Shown here: positions 6,619 to 13,336 of the stretch, in pieces | How the letters are laid out: every line of letters starts with the position of its first letter | Position numbering within the stretch: the stretch's first letter is position 1 | NCBI GenBank assembly: GCA_947482805.1 | Contig: CANKLK010000044.1 | Location: 1 to 13,541 of the forward strand | Direction of reading: 5' to 3' | Length of the DNA: 13,541 nt | Source of the DNA: Flavobacteriaceae bacterium | GTDB lineage: Bacteria > Bacteroidota > Bacteroidia > Flavobacteriales > Flavobacteriaceae | Translations under genes and position numbers: made by a program | The notes under the pieces: model-generated | Database searches by the model: none | Told to the model about the DNA's origin: nothing | The model's input: only the letters and a program-made list of their open reading frames with translations

Positions 6619-7107
6619 ATGAAAAAAATAATTACTTTTTTAATTATAGTATTAATCGTTAGTTCATGCAAACTAATCGACCAAAATGACGATGCAAATG
6701 AGAAGACGAATGTTGATAGAACATCAAAAGACTCTATTGTAGTTAATGATAAAGATGAAAACGGTTGTTTGGCTTCTGCCGGTTATCTTTGGTCAAAAGT
6801 GAATAAAGAATGTATAAAAGGTTTTTCCGGTATTCAGCTAAATCCAGTTGATAAACCAAATAATCAGGACGAAACTTTAAGTGCTTATGTATTGTTTAAT
6901 GAAGATGCTAGTTCGGCTGAAGTTTTTCTTCCAAAAGATACTACATCTATAATTTTAACAAGAGTTGCAGAAGGGAAATCCTGGGTTTTAAAAGATTGGC
7001 AGCTCATACCATCGAAAGGTTATGTGCTTAATAAAGGAGCGGTAACTATGTTTTCTGGAGATGGTGAAATAGGAAAAAAAGAAATAGAAACTGATACCGA
7101 ACAATAA
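6619..7107 (+). CDS. Lipoprotein of unknown function with a CLASAGYLWS...CI motif
   Basis: 162 residues. The type II signal peptide is clear: MKKIITFLIIVLIVSSC, with lipobox VSSC and lipidated Cys17. An Asp/Asn/Lys-rich tether (18-48) follows, then a segment CLASAGYLWSKVNKECI bounded by Cys50 and Cys65, which could form a disulphide in the periplasm or on the cell surface. The rest (about 85-145) alternates hydrophobic and polar residues as in a small beta domain. The acidic residues soon after Cys17 (DQNDD) might act as a surface-export signal of the type known in Bacteroidota, but this is uncertain. It is third in the cluster behind the MBL-fold hydrolase and the membrane-anchored protein, and ends at an imperfect hairpin. 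Function unknown. Confidence 0.82.
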   Translation: MKKIITFLIIVLIVSSCKLIDQNDDANEKTNVDRTSKDSIVVNDKDENGCLASAGYLWSKVNKECIKGFSGIQLNPVDKPNNQDETLSAYVLFNEDASSAEVFLPKDTTSIILTRVAEGKSWVLKDWQLIPSKGYVLNKGAVTMFSGDGEIGKKEIETDTEQ

Positions 7108-7136
7108 AAAAAGGTTCTGATTATCAAGACTTTTTT
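7106..7136. terminator. Probable bidirectional terminator between lipoprotein and esterase genes
   Basis: An A-run (7106-7112) followed by G, and C followed by a T-run (7130-7136), pair as a 7-base outer stem. Inside, TCT-GA pairs with TC-AGA around loop TTA with small bulges. It lies between two convergent stop codons (7107 and 7142) and gives a U-run in both directions. The stem is imperfect, so the call is moderate. Confidence 0.5.
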
Positions 7137-7141
7137 GTGAT

Positions 7142-7786
7142 TTAAGATTGCAACCAATTTTTAAGATCAAAGAAATTTTGCGGTGCTACTCCATGACCCA
7201 CAGGATATTCTTTATACACTATTGGAATTCCCAAATTTTCTATTTGAGGTATCGATTTTCGTGACCATTCTACCGGTATTACTTGATCAACCATCCCATG
7301 AGAAGCAAATATTTTTAGAGAACTAAAATCATTGTTCTTAAAGTCATCAACAGCAATTTCTATATTTAAATATCCACTCATGGCTACTAATCGCTGTACT
7401 TTTTCAGGATAAGATAACGCGATTGCATAACCCAAAATTGCACCCTGGCTAAAACCAATCAATGCAACATCTTGAGAATCTATAGGATAATTAGCGACCA
7501 ATTCATCGATAAAATTAGCTATAATATCTCTTGATGTTCTTGCATGTCCGATATCTGAAAACTTATTTTCATCGGCATCAAAATTAATGGCATACCAGGC
7601 GTAACTTCCATACATCATGTCATAAGGCGCACGTGCAGAAATCACATAATATTCTTCAGGAAGTTCAGAGGCAAATGAAAACAGGTCTTCTTCATTACTA
7701 CCATAACCGTGAAGCAATAGAAGTAAAGGATTTTTGTCTTTTTTAATTTTTGGTTCTTTAACTAAATAGTGAAGTGATAAACTCAT
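7142..7786 (-). CDS. Alpha/beta-hydrolase, carboxylesterase/phospholipase family
   Basis: 214-residue serine esterase of the small carboxylesterase/lysophospholipase-like group, probably cytoplasmic as there is no signal peptide. The oxyanion-hole segment is LLLLLHGYGSNEEDLFSF (21-38). The nucleophile elbow is GFSQG with Ser113, and the remaining triad residues are Asp167 (GMVDQVIP) and His198 (VGHGV). Length and motif order match the family closely. The substrate is likely a short-chain acyl ester, but it cannot be told from sequence. Its ATG overlaps the stop of the J-domain gene by one base (TAATG on the minus strand), indicating translational coupling at the end of the BatA/dihydroorotase-homologue operon. 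Confidence 0.9.
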   Translation of the reverse strand: MSLSLHYLVKEPKIKKDKNPLLLLLHGYGSNEEDLFSFASELPEEYYVISARAPYDMMYGSYAWYAINFDADENKFSDIGHARTSRDIIANFIDELVANYPIDSQDVALIGFSQGAILGYAIALSYPEKVQRLVAMSGYLNIEIAVDDFKNNDFSSLKIFASHGMVDQVIPVEWSRKSIPQIENLGIPIVYKEYPVGHGVAPQNFFDLKNWLQS

Positions 7787-8412
7787 TATAAACTTTTAAA
7801 TGTAGATTGAAAAAAGGTCCCAACTAATGGCAACAATCTTTTCTGACCTTGCAAAGCACTAGAAAATCCATAAATCCAAAGAATAAAATAAAATATGTAA
7901 AATGCTGAAGTTGCAGTCCAACTGTCGGCGTAACCTACAAAATAGCCTAGCAAAAAGAACGAAATAAACAATCCTAATGCTTGTCGAATATGAAAAGAAA
8001 CAAACTCGCTTTTGTTTTCTTCTTGGTTCATAAAAATGGCAATTACACTGCCAATAATAGTTAGATAAGCTATGATTGCCGTGTTTTTTTTTGGTTTTAT
8101 TTTTTCCTTTTGTCTTTTTAAATTAACCTCGTTAGGTTCTTTATATTTTGTATTTTCATTTTTTGACTTGAAATGATTGCTATTTTGTTGGGTATTGAAG
8201 AAATAATCATAGTCCTTGTCATAACTCTCTTTTTTGGAAACATTGTTTAAAACTTCATACGCTTCTTGAATATCTTTAAATCTTTCTTCAAAAAAATCAT
8301 CACTGTCATTTCTATCAGGGTGAAATTTTTGTGCAAGTTTCCGATACGATTTTTTAATTTCGTTTGGAGATGCTTCTCTTTTTATTCCTAATGACTGATA
8401 ATAATTCTTCAT
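7786..8412 (-). CDS. J-domain protein fused to a Tic20/DUF4870-like membrane domain
   Basis: 208 residues in two parts. Residues 1-68 are a J domain (YYQSLGIKREASPNEIKKSY, then LAQKFHPDRND) with the essential HPD at 31-33, which stimulates DnaK-type Hsp70 ATPases. There is no Gly/Phe region or zinc-finger, so it is a class III co-chaperone. Residues 70-109 form a polar, lysine/asparagine-rich linker. Residues 110-208 hold three predicted membrane segments (about 110-128, 145-162 and 168-186), with FVSFHIRQALGLF before the second and a short basic loop and FQSTFKSL at the end. This pattern resembles the Tic20/DUF4870 type of small membrane protein. The J domain would sit in the cytoplasm and recruit Hsp70 to the inner membrane. 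It is 38 bases after the dihydroorotase homologue and overlaps the esterase gene by one base. Domain call for the J part is sure; the membrane-domain family is moderate. Confidence 0.87.
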   Translation of the reverse strand: MKNYYQSLGIKREASPNEIKKSYRKLAQKFHPDRNDSDDFFEERFKDIQEAYEVLNNVSKKESYDKDYDYFFNTQQNSNHFKSKNENTKYKEPNEVNLKRQKEKIKPKKNTAIIAYLTIIGSVIAIFMNQEENKSEFVSFHIRQALGLFISFFLLGYFVGYADSWTATSAFYIFYFILWIYGFSSALQGQKRLLPLVGTFFQSTFKSL

Positions 8413-8450
8413 TCTAATAATTTTCTTTTGTTTTTTATGTTGTAATTATT

Positions 8451-9704
8451 TTAAACTAAAATTAATTTCCCTCGATTGTATATTCCAATTACTTTTCCTT
8501 TCATTTGCTGTCCAAGGAAAGCGGAATTTTTTGATTTAGATAAAATATGGGCTGCGTCAAATGTCCAATTTTCATCAGTGGTAAACAATGAAACGGAAAC
8601 TTTATTATTTTCTGCAATTTCTTGACTTTCAATATTTAAAATAGCTTTACCGAAAGTCAATTTTTCTATTATTTTTTCTAAAGGCAACACGGTTAGCAAT
8701 GCCCCAAACGCACTTTCCAAACCGATAGTTCCATTTTTGGCCAAATCAAATTCCATCTTTTTGTTTTCAATGTCAATCGGATTATGGTCGCTTGTGATGC
8801 AGTCAATCGTATTGTCTAAAACACCTTTAAGCAAAGCTTTTCTATCTTCTTCGTTTCGCAATGGTGGCGATACTTTATATCTCGAATCAAAACCTTCTAG
8901 TTTTTCGTCTGTCAAAACCAAATGATGTACCGCAACGCTGCATGTTATATTTAATCCTTTCTTTTTAGCCTCTTTTATCAGCGCAACCGATTTGGCTGTG
9001 GATATAGTCGGTATGTGTAATTTTCCGCCAGTATATTCCAGTAAGAATAGGTTTCGGGCAACAATTAGTTCTTCTGCCAGGTTGGGAACTCCTTTTAATC
9101 CTAATCGTGTCGAAATAATACCTTCATTGGCAACACCATTTCCTTTGATATTTTCATCTTGTGAATAAGCTATTACTAATCCGTCAAAATCCTGTACGTA
9201 TTGCAAGCCTATTTTCATCAGATTCGCATTCGACAAGCTCTTATTATAATCTCCAAAAGCAACAGCTCCCGCGTTTTTCATATCAAAGAGTTCGGCTAAA
9301 TCTTTTCCTTCACTGGATTTGGTCAAAGCACCAATCGGAAATAAGTCAGTAGCAAAACCATTAGCTTTCTGCTTAACAAAATGTACTTGCGATTGATTGT
9401 CTATAATAGGATAGGAGTTGGGTTGTAAAGCTATGCCGGTAAATCCACTTTTGGCAGCTACTTCTAAACCATTGGTAATAGTTTCTCTGTCTTCAAAACC
9501 CGGTTCACCGAGGGAGACACTGGTGTCAAACCAACCTTGTGAAACATGAAGTCCTTCTTGTTCCAACTCCTGATGTGATGCTGATTTTGGTAGTGAAACT
9601 CCAATTTTCTCAAATATCCCATTGGTGATTTTTATATCGACTGTCTGATTATGAAACGGACTTTTTGGGTCAATAATAGTAGCTTTTCGGAGGATTAGGT
9701 TCAT
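8451..9704 (-). CDS. Dihydroorotase homologue (PyrC-like) with metal ligands lost
   Basis: 417-residue amidohydrolase-superfamily protein aligning by eye along its length with class I dihydroorotases: GEPGFEDRETITNGLEVAAK, then SGFTGIALQPNSYPIID; EGIISTRLGLKGVPNLAEEL; CSVAVHHLVLTDE; SPPLR; TSDHNPID; and NGTIGLESAFG. The metal-binding HxH is replaced by Ser62-Val-Ser64 (TSVSLGEPG instead of HVHLREPG), with the substrate-binding Arg changed to Gly66. The His of HCED is replaced by Tyr180 (AYSQD) and the His before VST by Thr233 (HIPTIST). Only the aspartate of TSDH (Asp306) remains. It is therefore unlikely to catalyse dihydroorotate formation unless the chemistry differs; a structural role like the inactive pseudo-dihydroorotase that binds aspartate transcarbamoylase is one possibility. 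The start at ATG 9704 overlaps the upstream stop as ATGA; a longer version to 9767 would begin within the upstream gene. Confidence 0.9.
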   Translation of the reverse strand: MNLILRKATIIDPKSPFHNQTVDIKITNGIFEKIGVSLPKSASHQELEQEGLHVSQGWFDTSVSLGEPGFEDRETITNGLEVAAKSGFTGIALQPNSYPIIDNQSQVHFVKQKANGFATDLFPIGALTKSSEGKDLAELFDMKNAGAVAFGDYNKSLSNANLMKIGLQYVQDFDGLVIAYSQDENIKGNGVANEGIISTRLGLKGVPNLAEELIVARNLFLLEYTGGKLHIPTISTAKSVALIKEAKKKGLNITCSVAVHHLVLTDEKLEGFDSRYKVSPPLRNEEDRKALLKGVLDNTIDCITSDHNPIDIENKKMEFDLAKNGTIGLESAFGALLTVLPLEKIIEKLTFGKAILNIESQEIAENNKVSVSLFTTDENWTFDAAHILSKSKNSAFLGQQMKGKVIGIYNRGKLILV

Positions 9705-11629
9705 TTTACAAATTTTTGAATGAGTACTTCTAATGCTAAAAAGAGTAAGGCTAAAATCACAAACCATTTCCAGATTTGTGTGTCAGTTCTATCGGTCTGA
9801 ATGGTGTTGAAAACAGTTTCAATATCATCAATTTCTTTAAATTTATTTGCAGCATCTGGATTTGCCAATGCCAGATTACTTTCGGTACGATTATAATTAA
9901 AGCTGATGTTCTTTACCAGATTCGCTCCGTTAAAGATACCAAAATTTCCAGCTTCTGACGGGCTTTCATTAAAAGTCATTTTGACTTTGGTATTCAGTAA
10001 TTGTTGTACCGGAATAAAACTTTCTGCGCTGTTTTTTACTGTTAGAATTTCATCTTTAGACAGCAAAGCATCCACTACAAAAGGTTGGTCTTCTCCAATG
10101 ATAAGCGCATTTACACCTGTTTTTCGACTGCTTTGTACCATGTTGTAGAATGTTGGAACAATTAGTGGCGAGTTTTGGAAATTACTATTGGTTTTGTTTA
10201 TTGGTGCCGCAAAAACGTATACCGAAGATAGGTCATTAGGTAATGAAGTCAGAAACGGACTTTGATCATCATAACTTAATATTGATGGTGTAGCACTGTT
10301 TAATTCAAAAGCTGTCTTTGTTGACGGATATTGAAAGTTATCAATTCGCTTTTCAAATACCGAACTAAATAGCGGGTGATTGAAATTGATTTTAGTTACT
10401 TTCTTATCTGATTGTGATGCCGTTTTGAATTGTAGCGGACCAAAATTGGCCATAAACGTATTCAAATTCGACACATTGCTTTCCTGTGCCGGAATAATAA
10501 TTAAGTTTCCGCCTTTGGATACAAACGATTTTAATGTAGTCTGTAATGCCTGAGGTATATCTTTTAATTCATTCAGCACAATCGCGTCCTGTTTTTCCAA
10601 TAAGTTATAATCTAAATTGGCAATTGGAAAATTATTGTAATTGAACTCATCATTCGTATAAATTCGCGCCAAATATTTACTCTTATCCGCATCGCCAATG
10701 CTGAAAATATTGGTCAAGCTTGGTTTAGATATGCTGAAATAATAGGTATTGTCATAAGCCAAACCTTTATCAACAACGGAAACATAACCATGAAAATCTT
10801 CCTTCGGAATGGTAAAGTTGATGGTTTTGGTATTTGTTTCAAAGTTAATAAGCGTTTTAGCCACTAACTTATTTTTATTATACAATGCAATTGGAATGTC
10901 CTTGAAATTATCACCATTTGCAGATAGTTTTATACCAATTTCATAAAAGCTGTCTAATGTTTGTTGAATATAAACACTATCAATGGCAATGTTGTTCTTT
11001 TGTTCCGCTTCGGGAATGATGAAGTAAACGTTATCTTCTTTTCTGAAACTTTTAGTCTGATTGGTTTCTAAACCAACCACATCAGTAATCACTATGATAT
11101 CTTTGTTGAAAGCTGATTTGCGTGCATTTACTTTTGCAATCAAATTATCCAAACGAAATGGCGACGCACTGTATTTCAAGTCTTGTAAATCTTTTTGGAT
11201 TGCTTTGATGTCGGTACTCCAATAGCTATCAGAATTGGTAATTAGAGATAAGTTCTGCGCTTCGGGTGTATGCTCTAGTAAATCCTGAACGGCACGTTTT
11301 AACAATTCTCCTTTTTTGCCTTTTGCCTGCATACTATAGGAATTGTCTAGAATAATATACATTTCGTTATTGTTCTTTTTACTTTCTTTAGCAACAAAGA
11401 AAGGTTGTGCGAAAGCCAAAATCAAAAAGGTAAGCAGCAATAAACGTGAGAGAAGTAAAAGCCATTTTTTTATGGTCGAACTTTTACGGGTTTGTATCGA
11501 AAGTTCTTTAAGGAATTTTACGTTGGTAAAATATTCTTTCTTGAAACGACGCAGTTGAAATAAATGAACCAGAATTGGGATGACCAATAAGAAAAGAAAG
11601 TAAAGGACTTCTGGGTGTTTGAAATTCAT
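9701..11629 (-). CDS. BatA-like membrane protein with VWA-type domain
   Basis: 642 residues. The N terminus is a double-membrane-segment module (about residues 8-24 and 56-76, flanked by the basic stretch QLRRFKKEYFTNVKFLKEL), known from Bacteroidota BatA/aerotolerance-type proteins. After SKKNNNE comes a von Willebrand A-like domain with the metal-ion site sequence MYIILDNSYSM (Asp95, Ser97, Ser99) and a later IIVITD segment. The long remainder, probably periplasmic, contains beta-rich repeats and a segment (GGNLIIIPAQESN) like a glutamine-amidotransferase-like fold seen in this group. One C-terminal membrane segment (about 620-637) ends in a basic tail. These proteins are thought to act in envelope complexes with MoxR-type ATPases, but no moxR gene is in the window. 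First gene of the operon; its stop overlaps the start of the dihydroorotase homologue. Precise function unknown. Confidence 0.85.
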   Translation of the reverse strand: MNFKHPEVLYFLFLLVIPILVHLFQLRRFKKEYFTNVKFLKELSIQTRKSSTIKKWLLLLSRLLLLTFLILAFAQPFFVAKESKKNNNEMYIILDNSYSMQAKGKKGELLKRAVQDLLEHTPEAQNLSLITNSDSYWSTDIKAIQKDLQDLKYSASPFRLDNLIAKVNARKSAFNKDIIVITDVVGLETNQTKSFRKEDNVYFIIPEAEQKNNIAIDSVYIQQTLDSFYEIGIKLSANGDNFKDIPIALYNKNKLVAKTLINFETNTKTINFTIPKEDFHGYVSVVDKGLAYDNTYYFSISKPSLTNIFSIGDADKSKYLARIYTNDEFNYNNFPIANLDYNLLEKQDAIVLNELKDIPQALQTTLKSFVSKGGNLIIIPAQESNVSNLNTFMANFGPLQFKTASQSDKKVTKINFNHPLFSSVFEKRIDNFQYPSTKTAFELNSATPSILSYDDQSPFLTSLPNDLSSVYVFAAPINKTNSNFQNSPLIVPTFYNMVQSSRKTGVNALIIGEDQPFVVDALLSKDEILTVKNSAESFIPVQQLLNTKVKMTFNESPSEAGNFGIFNGANLVKNISFNYNRTESNLALANPDAANKFKEIDDIETVFNTIQTDRTDTQIWKWFVILALLFLALEVLIQKFVK

Positions 11630-11641
11630 TTTTGATTTTGA

Positions 11642-11655
11642 TTTACCTCATGGTA
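11642..11655 (-). promoter_or_regulatory. Small hairpin just upstream of the BatA-like start
   Basis: TTACC (11642-11646) and GGTAA (11651-11655) form a perfect 5-pair stem with a 4-base loop in the leader, ending 12 bases before the ATG at 11629. It could affect ribosome access, but the stem is weak and may be chance. Confidence 0.25.
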
Positions 11656-11695
11656 AGTTTTTTGGTTATCGGTATTCGGTGCATCTGCGATGTGT

Positions 11696-11703
11696 CAAAG
11701 ATA
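11696..11703 (-). promoter_or_regulatory. -7 promoter box for the BatA-like/dihydroorotase-homologue operon
   Basis: The minus strand from 11703 to 11696 reads TATCTTTG, a full match to TAnnTTTG. No good TTTG lies at 19-22 bases upstream; that stretch is occupied by the CAGTTTTCAGT-type repeat. Transcription would start near 11690, giving a leader of about 60 bases before ATG 11629. Confidence 0.5.
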
Positions 11704-11708
11704 ATTAT

Positions 11709-11769
11709 AGTTTTCAGTTTTCAGTCACAGTTTTCAAAAAAAATAAAGGTAAACTGATAACTGATACTG
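11709..11769. repeat. Imperfect inverted repeat of CAGTTTTCAGT/ACTGATAACTG type
   Basis: AGTTTTCA occurs three times (11709-11716, 11716-11723, 11729-11736), and AACTGATAACTGATACTG lies at 11752-11769. CAGTTTTCAGT and ACTGATAACTG pair at 10 of 11 positions, so the block can fold back around an A-rich centre (AAAAAAAATAAAGG, about 11736-11749). It sits between the helicase stop and the promoter of the next operon. This short-period CAGT/ACTG pattern resembles dispersed intergenic repeats I remember from flavobacterial genomes. On the minus strand it could help end the helicase transcript, although the T-run lies in the loop rather than after the stem. Confidence 0.6.
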
Positions 11770-11779
11770 TTGACTGCGA

Positions 11780-13123
11780 CTATTTTTTCTTCCTCTTCGC
11801 CGCTCTTGTCTTCAATATATTTCTATTAACTGACGTCCCGGTTTTTTTCTTGGTTTTTGATGGACCACCAAGATTTACTTTTGTATTTTTCTTTGCCTTT
11901 TCGTGAAAGGATGCGCCACCTTCTAGTTTGTTGGTTTTTAAAATTACCTTCTGTTTCTTTTTATCTTTTTCAAATTCTAGTAGGCGAGTAGCTACTTCAA
12001 CGGTTGTTGGTAGGGCTAAAATCTTGATTTCTTTATCCATCAACATTTCTGCTTCTATTTGGATTTCCTGCTCATTAGGTCCAATTAGACTAATCGCAAT
12101 ACCCGATTTATCAGCTCGACCGGTACGCCCAATGCGGTGAATGTATTGTTCAGGCACTTCCGAAAATTCTACATTAATAACATGTGTCACATCCGAAATA
12201 TCCAAACCTCTTGCCATTACATCGGTAGTTACAATTCCTCTGATTTCGCCAGCTTGGAAAGAAGCCATAGTTTGCAGACGGTAATTCTGTGATTTGTTCG
12301 AATGGATGATTCCAAATTGTTCAGGATAATGCTCTTCCAATTGTACAGCCAGTAAATCGGCTGTTTTTTTATTATTTACAAAAAGTAACACTCGTTCTAA
12401 AGCGTCATCTTTTAGTAACTCAACAATCAGGTTTATCTTTGTCAAAAAGTTAGGCACAAAATAACCCAATTGCTCTATTTTCTCTAAGGGTGTTCCCGAT
12501 TTCTCCAACGTAACTTCTTCAGGAAAGTCAAAGTAATCCTCAAGCATATCATCAACTTCATCAGTCATGGTAGCCGAGAACAAGATGTTCTGACGTTTAT
12601 TCTTTAACATCGATAGGATGGAAGTTACCTGAGTTCTAAAACCTAAGTTTAGCATTTCATCAAACTCATCTATCACCAGTTTTTGAAGGCTGTCAAAACG
12701 AATAACATTGTCTAGGGCTAAATCCATTACTCGACCCGGAGTTCCAACCAAAACATCAATTCCCTGATAAACGGATTTCTTTTGCGTGTTGATATTCACA
12801 CCACCGTAAACGCCTAATGTTCTAACCGACATATATTGTGTGAGTTTTTCAACTTCAGCAGCGATTTGAACTACCAATTCTCTTGTTGGCACTAGAATTA
12901 CAATTCGAGGTGTATCGGTAGCTATAAACTTCCATTGTTTTAATATTGGCAGTAAATAAGCAAAAGTTTTACCCGTTCCTGTTTGTGCAATTCCCATCAC
13001 ATCGCGGCCCGACATAATTACCGAAAAAGATTTTTCTTGTATTGGTGTTGGAGTGGTTAACCCCAATTCGTCCACCGCTTTTTGTAATGATTTAGGAAGA
13101 TTGAATTGCTCGAAAGTGCTCAT
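11780..13123 (-). CDS. DEAD-box ATP-dependent RNA helicase (motif II DEFD)
   Basis: 447-residue RNA helicase of superfamily 2. Motifs in order: Q motif (Phe7 and TPTPIQ 25-30), Walker A AQTGTGKT (46-53), PTRELV (79-84), TPGR (128-131), motif II DEFD (152-155) in place of DEAD, SAT (183-185), motif V with ARGLDI, and motif VI HRIGRTGR (329-336). Both RecA-like domains are complete. The C-terminal tail (about 386-447) is very rich in lysine, ending RAAKRKKK, and probably adds unspecific RNA binding. It is expected to unwind short RNA duplexes in ribosome assembly, mRNA turnover or cold adaptation; which one cannot be read here. Monocistronic, with a full -7 box about 50 bases upstream and a hairpin in the leader. 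The changed third residue of motif II retains the catalytic Asp-Glu pair, so activity should be kept. Confidence 0.94.
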   Translation of the reverse strand: MSTFEQFNLPKSLQKAVDELGLTTPTPIQEKSFSVIMSGRDVMGIAQTGTGKTFAYLLPILKQWKFIATDTPRIVILVPTRELVVQIAAEVEKLTQYMSVRTLGVYGGVNINTQKKSVYQGIDVLVGTPGRVMDLALDNVIRFDSLQKLVIDEFDEMLNLGFRTQVTSILSMLKNKRQNILFSATMTDEVDDMLEDYFDFPEEVTLEKSGTPLEKIEQLGYFVPNFLTKINLIVELLKDDALERVLLFVNNKKTADLLAVQLEEHYPEQFGIIHSNKSQNYRLQTMASFQAGEIRGIVTTDVMARGLDISDVTHVINVEFSEVPEQYIHRIGRTGRADKSGIAISLIGPNEQEIQIEAEMLMDKEIKILALPTTVEVATRLLEFEKDKKKQKVILKTNKLEGGASFHEKAKKNTKVNLGGPSKTKKKTGTSVNRNILKTRAAKRKKK

Positions 13124-13150
13124 TAGGATTGTAATTTACTTCGTCCGTTC

Positions 13151-13165
13151 GACCAATTTTTGGTC
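13151..13165 (-). promoter_or_regulatory. Leader hairpin upstream of the helicase gene
   Basis: GACCAA (13151-13156) and TTGGTC (13160-13165) are perfect inverted repeats around TTT, lying between the predicted transcription start and the ATG at 13123. It could be a 5' mRNA structure or an operator. RNA-helicase mRNAs with structured leaders are known in cold-responsive systems, but the link here is inferred. Confidence 0.4.
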
Positions 13166-13175
13166 TCGGGTGATG

Positions 13176-13183
13176 CAAAGGTA
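13176..13183 (-). promoter_or_regulatory. -7 promoter box for the helicase gene
   Basis: The minus strand from 13183 reads TACCTTTG followed by CATC, a full match to TAnnTTTG and very like typical flavobacterial promoters. The -33 region is weak (TTTT at 13206-13203, 19-base spacer). The leader to ATG 13123 would be about 45 bases. Confidence 0.62.
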
Positions 13184-13244
13184 AGCTTTCTAATTTAGAG
13201 TTAAAATAGAAAAGGGATTTGCAGAAATTTTTATGACTAACGAC

Positions 13245-13267
13245 TTATGGAAAGCTTTTTTCCATAA
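13245..13267. repeat. Perfect inverted repeat, 9-base arms
   Basis: TTATGGAAA (13245-13253) and TTTCCATAA (13259-13267) are exact inverted copies around GCTTT. It sits in the 213-base gap between the helicase start and the end of the partial winged-helix gene. It may be the 3' hairpin of the latter (70 bases after its stop, without a clean U-run) or a protein-binding site. Apart from this, the helicase promoter and its leader hairpin, I see nothing in the gap. Confidence 0.5.
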
Positions 13268-13336
13268 CCGACCAAGTGAAGTTATGAAATGTAAACGAAC
13301 AATTTACCGAAAACTAGCCATGAGTTTTAGAAAGTG

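Noticed and set aside
9705..9767. N-terminal extension of the dihydroorotase homologue
   Set aside because: The 21 extra residues begin at a non-ATG codon inside the BatA-like gene; the ATGA overlap at 9701-9704 and family alignment favour ATG 9704.
11619..11906. 95-codon plus-strand frame across the helicase end and intergenic repeat
   Set aside because: Its Phe/Val-rich translation is what the antisense of lysine-rich helicase tail codons gives; it has no independent support.
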